Part shown: positions 1 to 8,986 of the stretch, in pieces
How the letters are laid out: each line of letters opens with the position of its first letter
Position numbering within the stretch: the first letter of the stretch is position 1
Assembly (NCBI GenBank): GCA_963827935.1
Contig: CAWHCN010000011.1
Span: forward strand, 620,001 to 684,000
Direction: 5' to 3'
From: DATFNV01 sp963827935
GTDB taxonomy: Bacteria > Planctomycetota > Planctomycetia > Gemmatales > Gemmataceae
Length of the DNA: 64,000 nt
The notes under the pieces: generated by a model
Seen by the model: the letters and a program-made list of their open reading frames with translations, nothing else
What the model was told of the DNA's origin: nothing
Database searches by the model: none
Program-made: the position numbers and the translations under genes

Positions 1-959
1 CGCAAGATGTGACGGCCCTGATCCAGGGCGAGACGGGCACCGGCAAGGAGCTGGTCGCCCGGGCCATCTATCAGCACAGCCGCCGCTCGGCCGCCCCTTT
101 CCTAACCATCAACTGCGCGGCCATCCCGGAAACCCTGCTGGAAAGCGAGCTGTTCGGCCATGAGAAGGGGGCCTTCACCGGGGCCGACCGCCGCCGCATC
201 GGCAAGTTCGAGCAGTCCAACGGCGGCACCATCTTCCTCGACGAAGTTGGCGACATGACGCCGCTGACCCAGGCCAAAACGCTGCGCCTGTTGCAGGAGC
301 AGAAGTTTGAGCGCTTGGGCGGCAACGAAACCGTGACCACCGATGTGCGCATCCTGGCTGCCACCAACCAGGACCTGGGGACGCTGGTGGCCCAGGGCAA
401 GTTTCGCCAGGACCTGTTCTATCGCCTGAGCGTGTTCACCATCCGCCTCCCGCCGCTGCGGGAACGTGGCGAGGATCTGGCGATCCTGGTCCAGCACTAC
501 CTGCGCCGCTTCAACCGCGAGCTGGGCAAGGAGGTGTCGGCTATCGCCCCGGAGGCGCTGGACGTGTTCCGCCAGTACCCCTGGCCCGGGAATGTCCGCG
601 AGCTGCAAAGTGCGCTCAAGCAGGCCCTGTTGCACGCGACCGGGTCGGTCCTGATGCGGGATTTCCTCTCCGAATCGTTAACGAAGGCCGACGCGACCCC
701 GGCGTCAGAGGCCGCCGAGGACGGCCTGTCGATGGCCCAGTTCATCGACGCCCGGCTATCCGCCGGCAGCGAGGACCTCTACGCCGAGTCCCTGCGCCGC
801 CTGGAGCGTATGCTCGTGACGAAAGTGCTCCAGTACACTGCCGGCAACCAGGTCCAGGCGGCCCGCATCCTCGGCATCACCCGCGGCAGCCTGCGCAACA
901 AGGTTCGGGAGCTGGGGATCACGATTAGCCGAACTGTGGAGGATGAGGGGGCGGGGTGA
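1..959 (+). CDS. Sigma-54-dependent transcriptional activator, C-terminal part
   Basis: This is the 3' part of an NtrC-family activator that remodels sigma-54 RNA polymerase. The reading frame is open from base 3, so the gene begins left of the window and its sensory or receiver domain is not visible. Seen in order: Walker A GETGTGKE, the GAFTGA loop that contacts sigma-54, a Walker B segment ending LDEVGD, the ATN sensor region, the FYRL/PPLRER arginine-finger region, and a C-terminal Fis-type helix-turn-helix (AARILGITRGSLRNKV). It stops with TGA at 957-959. The target promoters cannot be told from here. Confidence 0.95.
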   Translation, partial: QDVTALIQGETGTGKELVARAIYQHSRRSAAPFLTINCAAIPETLLESELFGHEKGAFTGADRRRIGKFEQSNGGTIFLDEVGDMTPLTQAKTLRLLQEQKFERLGGNETVTTDVRILAATNQDLGTLVAQGKFRQDLFYRLSVFTIRLPPLRERGEDLAILVQHYLRRFNRELGKEVSAIAPEALDVFRQYPWPGNVRELQSALKQALLHATGSVLMRDFLSESLTKADATPASEAAEDGLSMAQFIDARLSAGSEDLYAESLRRLERMLVTKVLQYTAGNQVQAARILGITRGSLRNKVRELGITISRTVEDEGAG

Positions 960-998
960 GATGGGTACGATACAACATCGGCCTCTTGGTTCCGCTCT

Positions 999-1296
999 AT
1001 GAATGGCGAACTGCTATTGGAAGTGTGGGACGACTTCAGCGAGACCGGCGCGCACCTGCCAGCGCTGATCTACGCCGGGTCCTTGGGCGTGCGGCGCGGC
1101 AGATGCTGTGCTGGGCCCGCAAGCCCGGCTACGGGCCACGCTCGTAGCCCGCAGCCACTTCGAGGCGATGACAGCCTACTACCGACTGCTGGGCTGGGGC
1201 GAATACACGACCGACCAGCCTTGGGACTACCAGCCGTATCCGCCGGAGTGGGTTGAGCAGCAGCGGCGCGAGGGGATCGCTCGCCGAGACCCGTAA
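999..1296 (+). CDS. Small hypothetical protein, frame broken
   Basis: Two overlapping frames give one plausible protein of about 100 residues. It starts at ATG 999 (MNGELLLEVWDDFSE) and, after a frame change near 1080-1100, continues as LRATLVARSHFEAMTAYYRLLGWGEY to the stop at 1296. The C-terminal half is rich in Trp, Tyr and Pro. I do not recognise the family. No clear ribosome binding site precedes the ATG. The broken frame could be an assembly indel, as in many genes of this window, or a decaying gene. Confidence 0.5.
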
Positions 1297-1543
1297 CGGC
1301 GAGCGGCAGGAGATAGCCTACCCTCGGAGGGGAAGGCGTTTCTGGGCAAATTGCTGGGCAAACTCGCCACACCCCCCGCAGCATCGGTGGATAAAGGGAG
1401 GACAAGTGCTGCCCGACGCCTAACCCGGCCGGTGGCCAGCCCGCGTTGCCCAGGCGCAGCTGCGGGACTGTTTACCCAGAGGCTCCCCGTTTTCGCGCAC
1501 AGCGCTTCGCCACCGCTCAGGTGTCGAAGAAGAGGCCCGCCAC

Positions 1544-1813
1544 TCAGCGCCGCTCCCTCATGATCGTTTCCAAAAGGGGCTCGCCCTGGATTTCGATCAA
1601 CTCGCGCTTCTCGTAAGGCGTCGTGTCGGTTATCGGCGGCGGCACCTGATCGAGGATGCCCATGCGCAGCATCTCCTGGGCGACCTCCTCCTCGGTCATC
1701 TGCGGGCCGGGCGGCTCCAGCCACAGTTCGAGCAGATCGCGCAGCCGCCAACTCTCGGCATCGTTGAGCGCCTGCGCAAGCTCCACTACCTTGTCGAAAT
1801 TCGTCGCGGCCAT
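1544..1813 (-). CDS. Small hypothetical protein (antitoxin-like size)
   Basis: This encodes 89 residues beginning MAATNFDKVVELAQALNDAE. ATG 1813 was chosen over an upstream in-frame start because an AGGAGGT ribosome binding site sits just before it. The protein is charged and mostly helical, with a first half rich in Leu/Glu (LRDLLELWLE) and an acidic middle (MTEEEVAQEMLRMG). Size and composition resemble antitoxins that are paired with PIN or RelE toxins, but no toxin gene is adjacent. No function is assigned. Confidence 0.65.
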   Translation of the reverse strand: MAATNFDKVVELAQALNDAESWRLRDLLELWLEPPGPQMTEEEVAQEMLRMGILDQVPPPITDTTPYEKRELIEIQGEPLLETIMRERR

Positions 1814-1996
1814 CGGATGTACCTCCTGCGGTGATTCTACTCGAACGGCGGTATTGATCGCCATACCGCGCGGCTGGTTGCGGGCCGCGTTTCCGGGATC
1901 GCGGTAACGAGCCCAGGCGGTTAATCTTGTCGGGATGCCCGAGCCAGACTTGGAACGGGGCTTGCGAGCCCATCAGTGTGGCAGTAGAGTGCGGGC

Positions 1997-2488
1997 ATGG
2001 CGCCCCGATCACCACCGCCGCTGTCCCTCGTACAGCGGCGTGCCCGTCGCAACCGCATCGCTCGCCTCGCGCGGGACCTGGGCTTCGTCGGGCAGGTCGA
2101 GTACCGCCACGTTTACAGCCAGTCCGGTGGTGCACAATACGGTCGAGGCAGCACGCCAGCGAAGGATTTGCTGACTGTCTACGCCGAAGCCTTCGAACGC
2201 GATGCCGACCCGGCTGACTTTTCACTTGAGGCGATAATTGCCCACGAGCGCGGGCATCAACTGCTCGCCCGGCATCCGCGGATTGCCCAGCGGGTTGCTG
2301 GCCGGATTTCGACCGGAAGTGAAGAAATCCTGGCATCGCTTCTCGGGGCGATGATCTGTCGCGCCGATTCCGACCGCGACGCGCTGGTGGCCAAGGCGAC
2401 GGCCGAACTGCTTGCCCACGGCGAGGAGGCGGATGTGGCACTGCGGCGAATACAGGACCTGTGGGACCTGCTGGAGGCACTACTATGA
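1997..2488 (+). CDS. Putative zinc metallopeptidase-like protein (HExxH)
   Basis: A 163-residue protein with one HERGH motif at about residues 85-89 (LEAIIAHERGHQLLARHP). This is the zinc-binding HExxH signature seen in ImmA/IrrE-like and minimal gluzincin-like proteins. The N-terminus is basic (RRARRNRIARLARDLGF) and the C-terminal half is helical and Ala/Glu-rich. Its stop codon overlaps the start of the next gene (ATGA), so the two are probably translated together. Peptidase activity is an inference from the motif; no third ligand was assigned. Confidence 0.7.
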   Translation: MAPRSPPPLSLVQRRARRNRIARLARDLGFVGQVEYRHVYSQSGGAQYGRGSTPAKDLLTVYAEAFERDADPADFSLEAIIAHERGHQLLARHPRIAQRVAGRISTGSEEILASLLGAMICRADSDRDALVAKATAELLAHGEEADVALRRIQDLWDLLEALL

Positions 2489-2691
2489 TGGGATCGAATA
2501 AACTGACCGACATCCGTCGGGAACTGCGAGTTGCGCTTGCAGCGACAGGGACGGACCCGATCCAGTGGCTGGAGGAACGCATGCGGACAGACGAGTCCCG
2601 GCAGAGCCGCGATGAGGTGCTGCAATCTTTACGGCGTTTTCTCGGCGCATCCGGAAAGCACCAGGGGCGCAAGTCCGGTGCCAAGAAATAG
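2485..2691 (+). CDS. Small hypothetical protein coupled to HExxH gene
   Basis: A 68-residue basic protein (MMGSNKLTDIRRELRVALAA) that starts at ATG 2485 inside the end of the preceding metallopeptidase-like gene, a four-base ATGA overlap that implies coupling. The C-terminus is Lys/Arg-rich (GKHQGRKSGAKK). It could be an antitoxin or regulatory partner of the HExxH protein, as in ImmR/ImmA-type pairs, but no helix-turn-helix is evident. No family was recognised. Confidence 0.6.
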   Translation: MMGSNKLTDIRRELRVALAATGTDPIQWLEERMRTDESRQSRDEVLQSLRRFLGASGKHQGRKSGAKK

Positions 2692-2728
2692 GGTGGTTCG
2701 CCTCGGCCACGACCCTCTTGTCGCTTTT

Positions 2729-3070
2729 TCAGGTTCTGGCTCTTGCCTGCCGGCGCCGCCTGCGGTTGGTGGTGATAGCAAGCCATACAAGGAAGATCAT
2801 GAAGATAGTCCAAGCTCCAAGCGCTATCCCACCCCAGAGCGCCAGCGCGGAATAGAAACCCTCCTCCGCAGCAGCGTGGACTACCGGATCAAGAGTGATC
2901 TGCAGCAGTAGCTCCCGAATGATTCGCAGAAATGGGACCAGCGCTTCAAGGAAATGCGCCAGGTGCATTATCAGGATTTCCAAGACCCCCAGGACCACTG
3001 AAAGCATCTCATCGAGGATTGGCTGGGACCGCTCCCAGATCATCCTGCCATAGTGCTCAAGGGCTTCCAC
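2729..3070 (-). CDS. Hypothetical membrane protein
   Basis: A 113-residue protein with a long amphipathic/hydrophobic helix (about residues 20-60) and a clear transmembrane segment near residues 75-100 (LWGGIALGAWTIFMIFLVWL), ending in a strongly basic tail (TTNRRRRRQARART). The tail suggests a cytoplasmic C-terminus. No family was recognised. It lies between two genes of unrelated orientation and has no evident operon partner. Confidence 0.65.
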   Translation of the reverse strand: MEALEHYGRMIWERSQPILDEMLSVVLGVLEILIMHLAHFLEALVPFLRIIRELLLQITLDPVVHAAAEEGFYSALALWGGIALGAWTIFMIFLVWLAITTNRRRRRQARART

Positions 3071-3144
3071 TGTGCAACTCCACCCGGCGGGATCTACCCT
3101 ACCAAATGGATTCGCGCAAGCGCCTTTTTATTCCCGGCTCCTGC

Positions 3145-4608
3145 TCACCCCTTGATCACCCCAATCGGCCTCATCCGCGCCACCTTCTTCGACAGCCCCG
3201 CCCGGTGTACGACATCCACCACGTCATCGACGTTCTTGTACGCCTTGGGCTGTTCCTCGGCGAGGCCCTTGCGGCTCTGGGCGCGGGCGATGACGCCGCG
3301 AGCTTCCAGCTCCTTGTCGATGCGTCGGCCGCCGGCGTCTTTGAGGGCGGCGGTGCGGCTCATGGCCCGGCCGGCGCCGTGGCAGGTCGTGCCGAACGTC
3401 CGCGCCATGCTGCCCGCCTGGCCCACGAGCACCCAGCTCGCGCGGCCCATGTCGCCGGGGATGATGACCGGCTGGCCGATCTTGCGATAAACCGACGGGA
3501 TTTCCGGATGGCCAGGCGGAAAGGCGCGGGTCGCCCCCTTGCGGTGGACCCAGACGCGCTTCTGCTTACCATCCACCGTGTGCTCCTCGAACTTGGCGAT
3601 GTTGTGGCAGACATCGTAGACCAGGTTCATCTGTAATTCCTGCCAGGACTGACCGAAGAGGCGGGCGAAAACTTCGCGCGCCTGCTGCATCAGGAGCTGG
3701 CGGTTGCACCAGGCATAGTTGGCGGCGGCGCGCATGGCGCCGATGTAGTGCTGCCCCTCCGGGCTGTTAACCGGGGCGCACGCCAGTTGCCGATCAGGTA
3801 GGGCGATGCCGTACTTCTCCGGCGCCTTGCGCAGCCGGGCCAGGGCGTCGTCGCAGACCTGGTAGCCCAGGCCGCGGGAGCCGCTGTGGATCATCACGCA
3901 GACCATGTCCTTCTCCAGGCCCATGACTGCGGCGGCTTCCTCGTCGAACACATGCTCGACAACCTGCACCTCCAGGAAGTGGTTGCCGGAGCCCAGCGTG
4001 CCGCATTGCTCCTCGCCGCGCTCCAGGGCGCGGTCGCTGACCGCATCGGAGTCGGCGCCGTCGAGCCGGCCCTCGGCCTCGGTGTGCTCGATATCGCCTG
4101 GCGTGGCCAGACCGCGGGCGATCAGGTAGCGCGAGCCCTCCGCCATGAGTTGCTTCAGCTCCTTGGGGTTGAAGTGGAAGCGGCCCGTCCGGCCGACGCC
4201 GCTGGGGACCTGGCGAAACAGCTCCTCGACCAGGTTGCGCAGGGGGTGCTTGACATCGCGGTAGAAGAGGTTGGAGCGCATCAGCCGGACGCCGCAGTTG
4301 ATGTCGTAACCCACCCCGCCGGGCGAGATGACGCCGCCTTCGTCCGGGTCGGTCGCGCAGACGCCGCCGATGCAGAAGCCGTAACCCCAGTGGATGTCCG
4401 GCATGGCCAGGCTGGCCTGCTGGATGCCGGGCAGGGTGGCAACGTTCGCCACCTGCTCGAGGGCCTGATCCTGGCGGATTTTCTGCATCAGACGCTCGTC
4501 GGCGAAGACCAGCCCATCGACGCGCATGTCCGGGCGGTAGCCGCGGGGGATGCGCCAGCAGCAGTCATCCACCTGCTCCACCGGCCCGTGATAGATGCCC
4601 TTGGCCAT
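3145..4608 (-). CDS. rtcB: RNA-splicing ligase RtcB
   Basis: A 487-residue RtcB, the GTP- and Mn2+-dependent ligase that joins RNA ends carrying 2',3'-cyclic phosphate or 3'-phosphate to 5'-OH. Family hallmarks seen: GGVGYDINCGVRLM, where Asp and Cys bind metal, the GSGNHFLEVQ segment, the MIHSGSRGLG histidine motif, and CHGAGRAMSR, whose His is the guanylylated residue in this family. It is followed on the same strand by its activating factor archease, whose gene lies 15 bases upstream (4624-5034). Length and motifs are complete, with no frame break. Confidence 0.97.
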   Translation of the reverse strand: MAKGIYHGPVEQVDDCCWRIPRGYRPDMRVDGLVFADERLMQKIRQDQALEQVANVATLPGIQQASLAMPDIHWGYGFCIGGVCATDPDEGGVISPGGVGYDINCGVRLMRSNLFYRDVKHPLRNLVEELFRQVPSGVGRTGRFHFNPKELKQLMAEGSRYLIARGLATPGDIEHTEAEGRLDGADSDAVSDRALERGEEQCGTLGSGNHFLEVQVVEHVFDEEAAAVMGLEKDMVCVMIHSGSRGLGYQVCDDALARLRKAPEKYGIALPDRQLACAPVNSPEGQHYIGAMRAAANYAWCNRQLLMQQAREVFARLFGQSWQELQMNLVYDVCHNIAKFEEHTVDGKQKRVWVHRKGATRAFPPGHPEIPSVYRKIGQPVIIPGDMGRASWVLVGQAGSMARTFGTTCHGAGRAMSRTAALKDAGGRRIDKELEARGVIARAQSRKGLAEEQPKAYKNVDDVVDVVHRAGLSKKVARMRPIGVIKG

Positions 4609-4623
4609 GACCTATTCACTCCC

Positions 4624-5034
4624 TCAGATATCCACGATGACTTCCGCCAGCCAGCCGTCGGGTGTCTGTTCGACCAGCAGCCCATGATAGGTGATGGCCT
4701 TGACCTCGTGCCCCAGGGCATGGCGTGCCGGGTCAATCGGCTCGCCCCACGCCTGTCCTTCGAGCCCGGTATCGGTCACGCGCACCGCAAAGCGGCCGAG
4801 GAGCAGGTGCCGTGCGTCAAATCGGTAGAGCAACTCGCGCAGCCAGTCGAACAGGAGATACTCGCGATCCGCGCCGTCGATGCGTACCTCGATTTGTTGC
4901 AAGGGGCGGATGGTGGCCAGGTCTTCGACAATGGCCGAGAAGAGGGCCAGGGCCGCCTCGGCGAACAGCGTGTCGAGGTCGGCCGCGCGAACGCGGAGGC
5001 CCAGGTCGGCGGTGTGCTCGAAGGTCTCGTACAT
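4624..5034 (-). CDS. Archease (RtcB activating factor)
   Basis: A 136-residue archease that speeds guanylylation and multiple turnover of RtcB. The start MYETFEHTADLGLRV carries the conserved HTADLG sequence, and the C-terminus ends in Asp (AEVIVDI), close to the metal-binding acidic residues of the family. Also seen is EVKAITYHGLLVEQ, another family signature. It is the first gene of a two-gene operon with rtcB, so the ligase and its cofactor are made together. The gene is intact. Confidence 0.93.
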   Translation of the reverse strand: MYETFEHTADLGLRVRAADLDTLFAEAALALFSAIVEDLATIRPLQQIEVRIDGADREYLLFDWLRELLYRFDARHLLLGRFAVRVTDTGLEGQAWGEPIDPARHALGHEVKAITYHGLLVEQTPDGWLAEVIVDI

Positions 5035-5108
5035 GCCCCGATCCTACCGCGCCCACTAGGACGGCGGTAGGCGTGACACGGGGGAGGGGGAAAGGTTCGG
5101 CGAGCCAA

Positions 5109-5432
5109 TCAGAATGGGGAGGGTGTCGGGTTCTCGAACTCGAAGTTCATCGGGGAGGTCCTTGCTTCCTGGGGAGTGAGAAGGACGAGAAGGCTGACCT
5201 CCGCAACCGTATCGTCGGGTAAGCCGTTGAGCGCGTCCCAGACTGGCGTATCTCGCTCCCTCCAGGGTATGCCATCGAAATCCGGGTCAATGATTCGGAT
5301 GCGGACGCAAACGGAGTTGTAGCGCTTGACGTTGATTCGTGCGCCCCGGTGCTGCGGGCCGTATTGCTTGAGAAGCTGCTCGCGCAGTTGGCGGACGTGC
5401 TTATCTTCTCCTGTTTTCCTGGCTACTGCCAC
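5109..5432 (-). CDS. Hypothetical protein downstream of HEPN gene
   Basis: A 107-residue protein with a GTG start at 5432, just beyond the stop of the HEPN gene, so the two form an operon. It has a basic N-terminus (KTGEDKHVRQLREQLLKQYG) and a beta-rich middle (RINVKRYNSVCVRIRIIDPDF). It is not a recognisable MNT nucleotidyltransferase, the usual HEPN partner. It may be the antitoxin or substrate-recognition partner of the HEPN protein, which is inference from position only. Confidence 0.6.
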   Translation of the reverse strand: MAVARKTGEDKHVRQLREQLLKQYGPQHRGARINVKRYNSVCVRIRIIDPDFDGIPWRERDTPVWDALNGLPDDTVAEVSLLVLLTPQEARTSPMNFEFENPTPSPF

Positions 5433-5433
5433 A

Positions 5434-5847
5434 TCAACACCTGCCTTTCACCCAAACCATCACATCGTTCGCGGCCCGGAGGAATAGTTCGGCATCCGGC
5501 CGCTTTAGGACACCGGGATCGTATCGCAGGTTCGTCGTCCACCAGTTCACCCCGGCCAATTCTCTCATGACACTGGCCGGCAGGTGGACACGGCGATCGC
5601 CGAGACACTGCCGCAGCCAGTCAAACGCATGGGCGTAAGAGCCGCGGAAGGAGGCGAGAGTCACCGCGTGCTTTGCGGCTGGCTCGGTTGATAATATCAA
5701 TGCCTTGAGCATGCATTCTACGGCATATCCTGCGAGGTACACAGCCGCCGTAGTGTATCCGGCTTTGAGCAAGAACTGGGCTTCTTCATAGCGGCATGCA
5801 GCAGCTCGGTAGAAGCGTCGTGGCTCCTTCGCTCTGGGCAGTGCCAT
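5434..5847 (-). CDS. HEPN-domain protein
   Basis: A 137-residue all-helical protein of HEPN type. The N-terminal helix pair (FYRAAACRYEEAQFLLKAG, then YTTAAVYLAGYAVECMLKAL) is the usual HEPN pattern of helices with AGYAVE-CxLKALI. HEPN proteins are often nucleic-acid-binding or RNase components of toxin-antitoxin and stress systems. The classic RxxxxH RNase motif is not clear here, so catalytic activity is uncertain. It is co-transcribed with the 107-residue gene downstream. Confidence 0.8.
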   Translation of the reverse strand: MALPRAKEPRRFYRAAACRYEEAQFLLKAGYTTAAVYLAGYAVECMLKALILSTEPAAKHAVTLASFRGSYAHAFDWLRQCLGDRRVHLPASVMRELAGVNWWTTNLRYDPGVLKRPDAELFLRAANDVMVWVKGRC

Positions 5848-5868
5848 GCGCGCCTCCGTGCTCGCTTC

Positions 5869-6892
5869 TCACCACCGAATCAACGCAGTCCCCCAGGCCA
5901 GGCCGGCGCCGAAACCGCTCAGCACCAGCAGATCGCCGTCGTGGACGCGGCCCTCGCCGATGGCCTCGTCGAGGGCGAGGGGGACCGAGCCGGCCGAGGT
6001 GTTGCCGTAGCGCTCCAGGTTGTTGAACACTTTGGCGCGGTTGATGTGCAAAACGTCGATGGCGGCGTTGATGATGCGGATGTTCGCCTGGTGGGGAATG
6101 TAGAGGTTGACGTCGTTGGGCTTGAAGCCGCCGTGGCGGAGGACGTCTCTGAATGGTGTCGCAGAGGATGGCGACGGCCCAGCGGAAGACGCCGCGGCCG
6201 TCCATGTGCATGAAGTGCAAACCGCGGGCGAGCAATTCCGGGGTGGGCGGCAGGCGGCTGCCGCAGGCAGGGCGGCTGAGCAGGTCGCCGCCGCTGCCGT
6301 CCGACCCGAGACTGTAACTGAGGATGCCCTGGTCCGGCCGGCCGCGCGCCAGCAGCACCGCCCCGGCGCCGTCCCCGAAGAGGGGATAGGTCTTCAGGTC
6401 GTCGGGGTTGACCACGCGCGAATTGCAATCGCCGCCGACGATCAGGGCCAGGTCGCTGGCACCGGAGACCACGTAGGCGGCCCCGGTGATGAGAGCGTAC
6501 ATGAAGCCGGCACACGCCGCCTCGACCTCGATGGCCGCACAGTTGAGCCGCAGCCGGTCCTGCAGCAAGCAGGCCGTTGATGGAAACGCCATGTCCGGCG
6601 TGAACGTGGCCAGAACCAAGAGATCGATGTCCGCGGGAGCGACGGCGCTGCTATCGAGGCAACGGCGGGCCGCCTCGTGACACAGGTCGCTGGTGGCCTG
6701 ATGCGGCAGGGCGTGGCGGCGCTCCAGGATGCCGGTCCGTTTAACGATCCAATCCGAATCGTGTCCCAGGCGGGCATGGAGATGGGCATTGGTGACGACC
6801 GCGTCCGGCACGTAGCTGCCGGTGCCCAGGATGCGCACCCCGGTCAGACTGCGGCAGCGCGGGCGAGGGGGAGGGGTGCGTTCGTCACTCAT
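5869..6892 (-). CDS. fabH: 3-oxoacyl-ACP synthase III (FabH), frame broken
   Basis: The beta-ketoacyl-ACP synthase III that starts fatty-acid chains by condensing acetyl-CoA with malonyl-ACP. The catalytic Cys is in EAACAGFMYAL, the His in YIPHQANIRI and the Asn in YGNTSAGS, the full Cys-His-Asn triad. The first two-thirds and the last third lie in different frames, joined near 6155 (CDTI then RDVLRHGGF). Because all catalytic residues are kept on both sides, this is most likely an assembly indel. ATG 6892 (MSDERTPPPR) is the chosen start; the family usually begins close to GVRILGTGSYVP. Confidence 0.9.
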
Positions 6893-7024
6893 GGATCGAC
6901 CAACCGCGTGAAGCCCGCGGACCGCACATCGAGCCGCAGGCAGGCCGCTCGCCGGCATCGGGGGGGCCGGGCTGCCGAAAAGGGAAGTATACGGCGGGGC
7001 CGTGCCCAGTGGCCAGTAGCCGTA

Positions 7025-8398
7025 TCAGGGACTGCGTGGGTCGCTTTCTGGCTTCGACCCCCCCTGGGCCGTCGCCGTCAGGTACTGCGCCATCGCACTG
7101 ACCGCGTGCTGGGTGTAATCGAGCCGCAGGTCTCCGTCCTGGTGCGACCCATGAAACCCGCCGATCAGCAGACGCTGCCGGTACAGCGGCGCGAAATGCT
7201 GGGTGTTGGCATCGCTGTACTGCAAGCTCGCCAGGAACTGGAGGCACAGCTCCAGGGCCGCGGTGTAGCGACGGTGGCGCGGCAGGTCGGCCGCCTCGCG
7301 AGCCACCCGGCAGGCCTCGGCCAGGCTCTCCGCACAGGCCGCCGACGAGATGTCGGGTGCCGGCGTCTTGCCGACCGCGAAACCGCCCAGCCACTCCGGA
7401 TGGCGCGGGTCGAGGCGGTCGTGTTGCTTCTCGCAGAGCCAGTCATTCATGGCCACGACGCTGTCTGCAAAGGGCTTCTCGTGGGTCAGCAGGTAGGCTT
7501 CCGCATAGGCTGCCGTCTGCCACGGGACCACGGCCAAGCTCTTGTGTTCCTGCCACCACGGAGCGTAGTAGCCCCGCGCCTTGCGGGCCACGTCGATCTT
7601 CCAGGCGGCGGGGCGGTGGGCCTGGCTCCGCAAGAGACCATAGAGGGCCATGCCCGGGTAGAGATCCGCATCGGGATCGGCCGCGGCCGCGGCCGCCGCG
7701 TCGTCCCCGTCGGTCCAGCTCAGGCTGCCGTCGGCCTGCTGTTGCCGGCGGACATAGGTGCAGAGTTCCTCGGACCTGGCCAGCAGGTCGTCTTGGGGAG
7801 CCGGCAATTCGTTGATGGCCGCGATCAGCAGGCCGGCCGCCCCAAGGCGGTTCAGGGCCGTCGAGGGCGGCAGGGTGTGACGCACCCTCTTGCCTGACTC
7901 GCCGGCGTCCGGCTCGGCGACGGTATCGTCCAGCAGCGACAGGATGGCATGGGTGGCGCGGGCAGCGTAGGTCTTGTCGCCGGTGTACCGGGCCGCGCGG
8001 GCCAGCGCCAGGGCGGCTCCTGCCTGGTGCAGGTAATTATTCCCCTCCATCACCGCATTGACCGCCGGCAGGAAACCGGGCACGAAGCGGCCGGTGGCGG
8101 TATTCATGCGATCGAGCCACTCGGCGCCACGGCGGAAGCTGTTATCGATCTGGGCGCGGAGCGTGAGGCCGCCGCCGGGAGAGTCGACTGGCTGCCCGAA
8201 GTTCGCCGGGACCAGGGGGGGCGGATCGCCGTTGGACGGCGGAGCCACCCCACTTTCGGGCTGGGCCGGAGCGGCTGCCGCCGGACCCGGCGGGCCGGCG
8301 GGAACGGCCGGAGACTGACCCCGGGTGAGCGACCAGGTCGCCAGTCCGCCGACGGCAAACACCAGTACACAGACCAACCACGCCATGCCGTTTCGCAT
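7025..8398 (-). CDS. Membrane-anchored alpha/alpha-toroid-like protein
   Basis: About 457 residues. ATG 8398 (MRNGMAWLVCVLVF) was chosen because a GGGAGG site precedes it; an upstream start would place a long low-complexity stretch before the membrane helix. One N-terminal transmembrane segment is followed by a Pro/Ala-rich linker and a helical repeat region with motifs such as NNYLHQAGAALALARAARYTGD, GLLIAAINEL and TAAYAEAYLLT. These look like an alpha/alpha toroid as in glycosidases or terpene cyclase-like folds. It is probably exported and periplasmic. The substrate is unknown. Confidence 0.7.
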   Translation of the reverse strand: MRNGMAWLVCVLVFAVGGLATWSLTRGQSPAVPAGPPGPAAAAPAQPESGVAPPSNGDPPPLVPANFGQPVDSPGGGLTLRAQIDNSFRRGAEWLDRMNTATGRFVPGFLPAVNAVMEGNNYLHQAGAALALARAARYTGDKTYAARATHAILSLLDDTVAEPDAGESGKRVRHTLPPSTALNRLGAAGLLIAAINELPAPQDDLLARSEELCTYVRRQQQADGSLSWTDGDDAAAAAAADPDADLYPGMALYGLLRSQAHRPAAWKIDVARKARGYYAPWWQEHKSLAVVPWQTAAYAEAYLLTHEKPFADSVVAMNDWLCEKQHDRLDPRHPEWLGGFAVGKTPAPDISSAACAESLAEACRVAREAADLPRHRRYTAALELCLQFLASLQYSDANTQHFAPLYRQRLLIGGFHGSHQDGDLRLDYTQHAVSAMAQYLTATAQGGSKPESDPRSP

Positions 8399-8557
8399 CG
8401 GTCGAGCCTCCCTGCTCGCGGGCGGTCCTGGGGGACGCGCGGACTCCGGCGCAGGGGAGTTATACACCGATTGAGAGAAATGGATCAATGCGAACCGCCG
8501 CCTGCGCCTTCGCACGCTTCGCGAAGCCGCGGGCGGCGGTCGGGAGGAGGACCGATC

Positions 8558-8986
8558 TTACGTGGGCGGCAGGCTAATGTCGGGAGCCGATGGCTGGATC
8601 GGCGGCGCGGCGGCCGGGTTCTCGGCCGGCGCGGCCGGCGGCGCCACCGGCGGCTCTTGTCCGGGCAACAGGATGTTCCGCACCTGAATCCGCGTGTAAT
8701 GCTGCCGGTGCCCTTTAAGCCGGCGGTAGTTCTTCCGCCGCCGGAAGTGCTGCACGTACAACTTCACCGAGGTCTGCTCGACCACGTCGGCGACAATCCT
8801 GGCCCCTTCCACCAGGGGTTGGCCGATCCGCAGATCGTCGGCGTTCTGGTACAGCAGCACCCGGCCCAGTTCCAGGCGGGCGCCCGGCTCGGCCTCGCGG
8901 AAATCGAGGTCCACCTTGTCGCCCTCCTGCACCCGGTACTGGTGCGATCCGTCCTCGAACACTGCGAACATCGGTCGGTTCCCCAT
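8558..8986 (-). CDS. rplU: Ribosomal protein bL21 with Pro/Ala-rich tail
   Basis: Large-subunit protein bL21, about 142 residues. The core MFAVFEDGSHQYRVQEGDKV to VQHFRRRKNYRRLKGHRQHY is the family signature; KxYRRxxGHRQ is diagnostic. Two things are unusual. The protein ends in an extra tail of about 35 residues rich in Pro and Ala (PPVAPPAAPAENPAAAPP), and rpmA (bL27), which normally follows rplU, is not next to it. MGNRPMFAVFEDG from ATG 8986 is the chosen start; translation from the internal Met is also possible. Confidence 0.93.
   Translation of the reverse strand: MGNRPMFAVFEDGSHQYRVQEGDKVDLDFREAEPGARLELGRVLLYQNADDLRIGQPLVEGARIVADVVEQTSVKLYVQHFRRRKNYRRLKGHRQHYTRIQVRNILLPGQEPPVAPPAAPAENPAAAPPIQPSAPDISLPPT

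Noticed and set aside
3886..5070. 394-residue plus-strand frame opposite rtcB/archease
   Set aside because: It is the antisense shadow of two well-recognised genes; composition is typical of high-G+C shadow frames.
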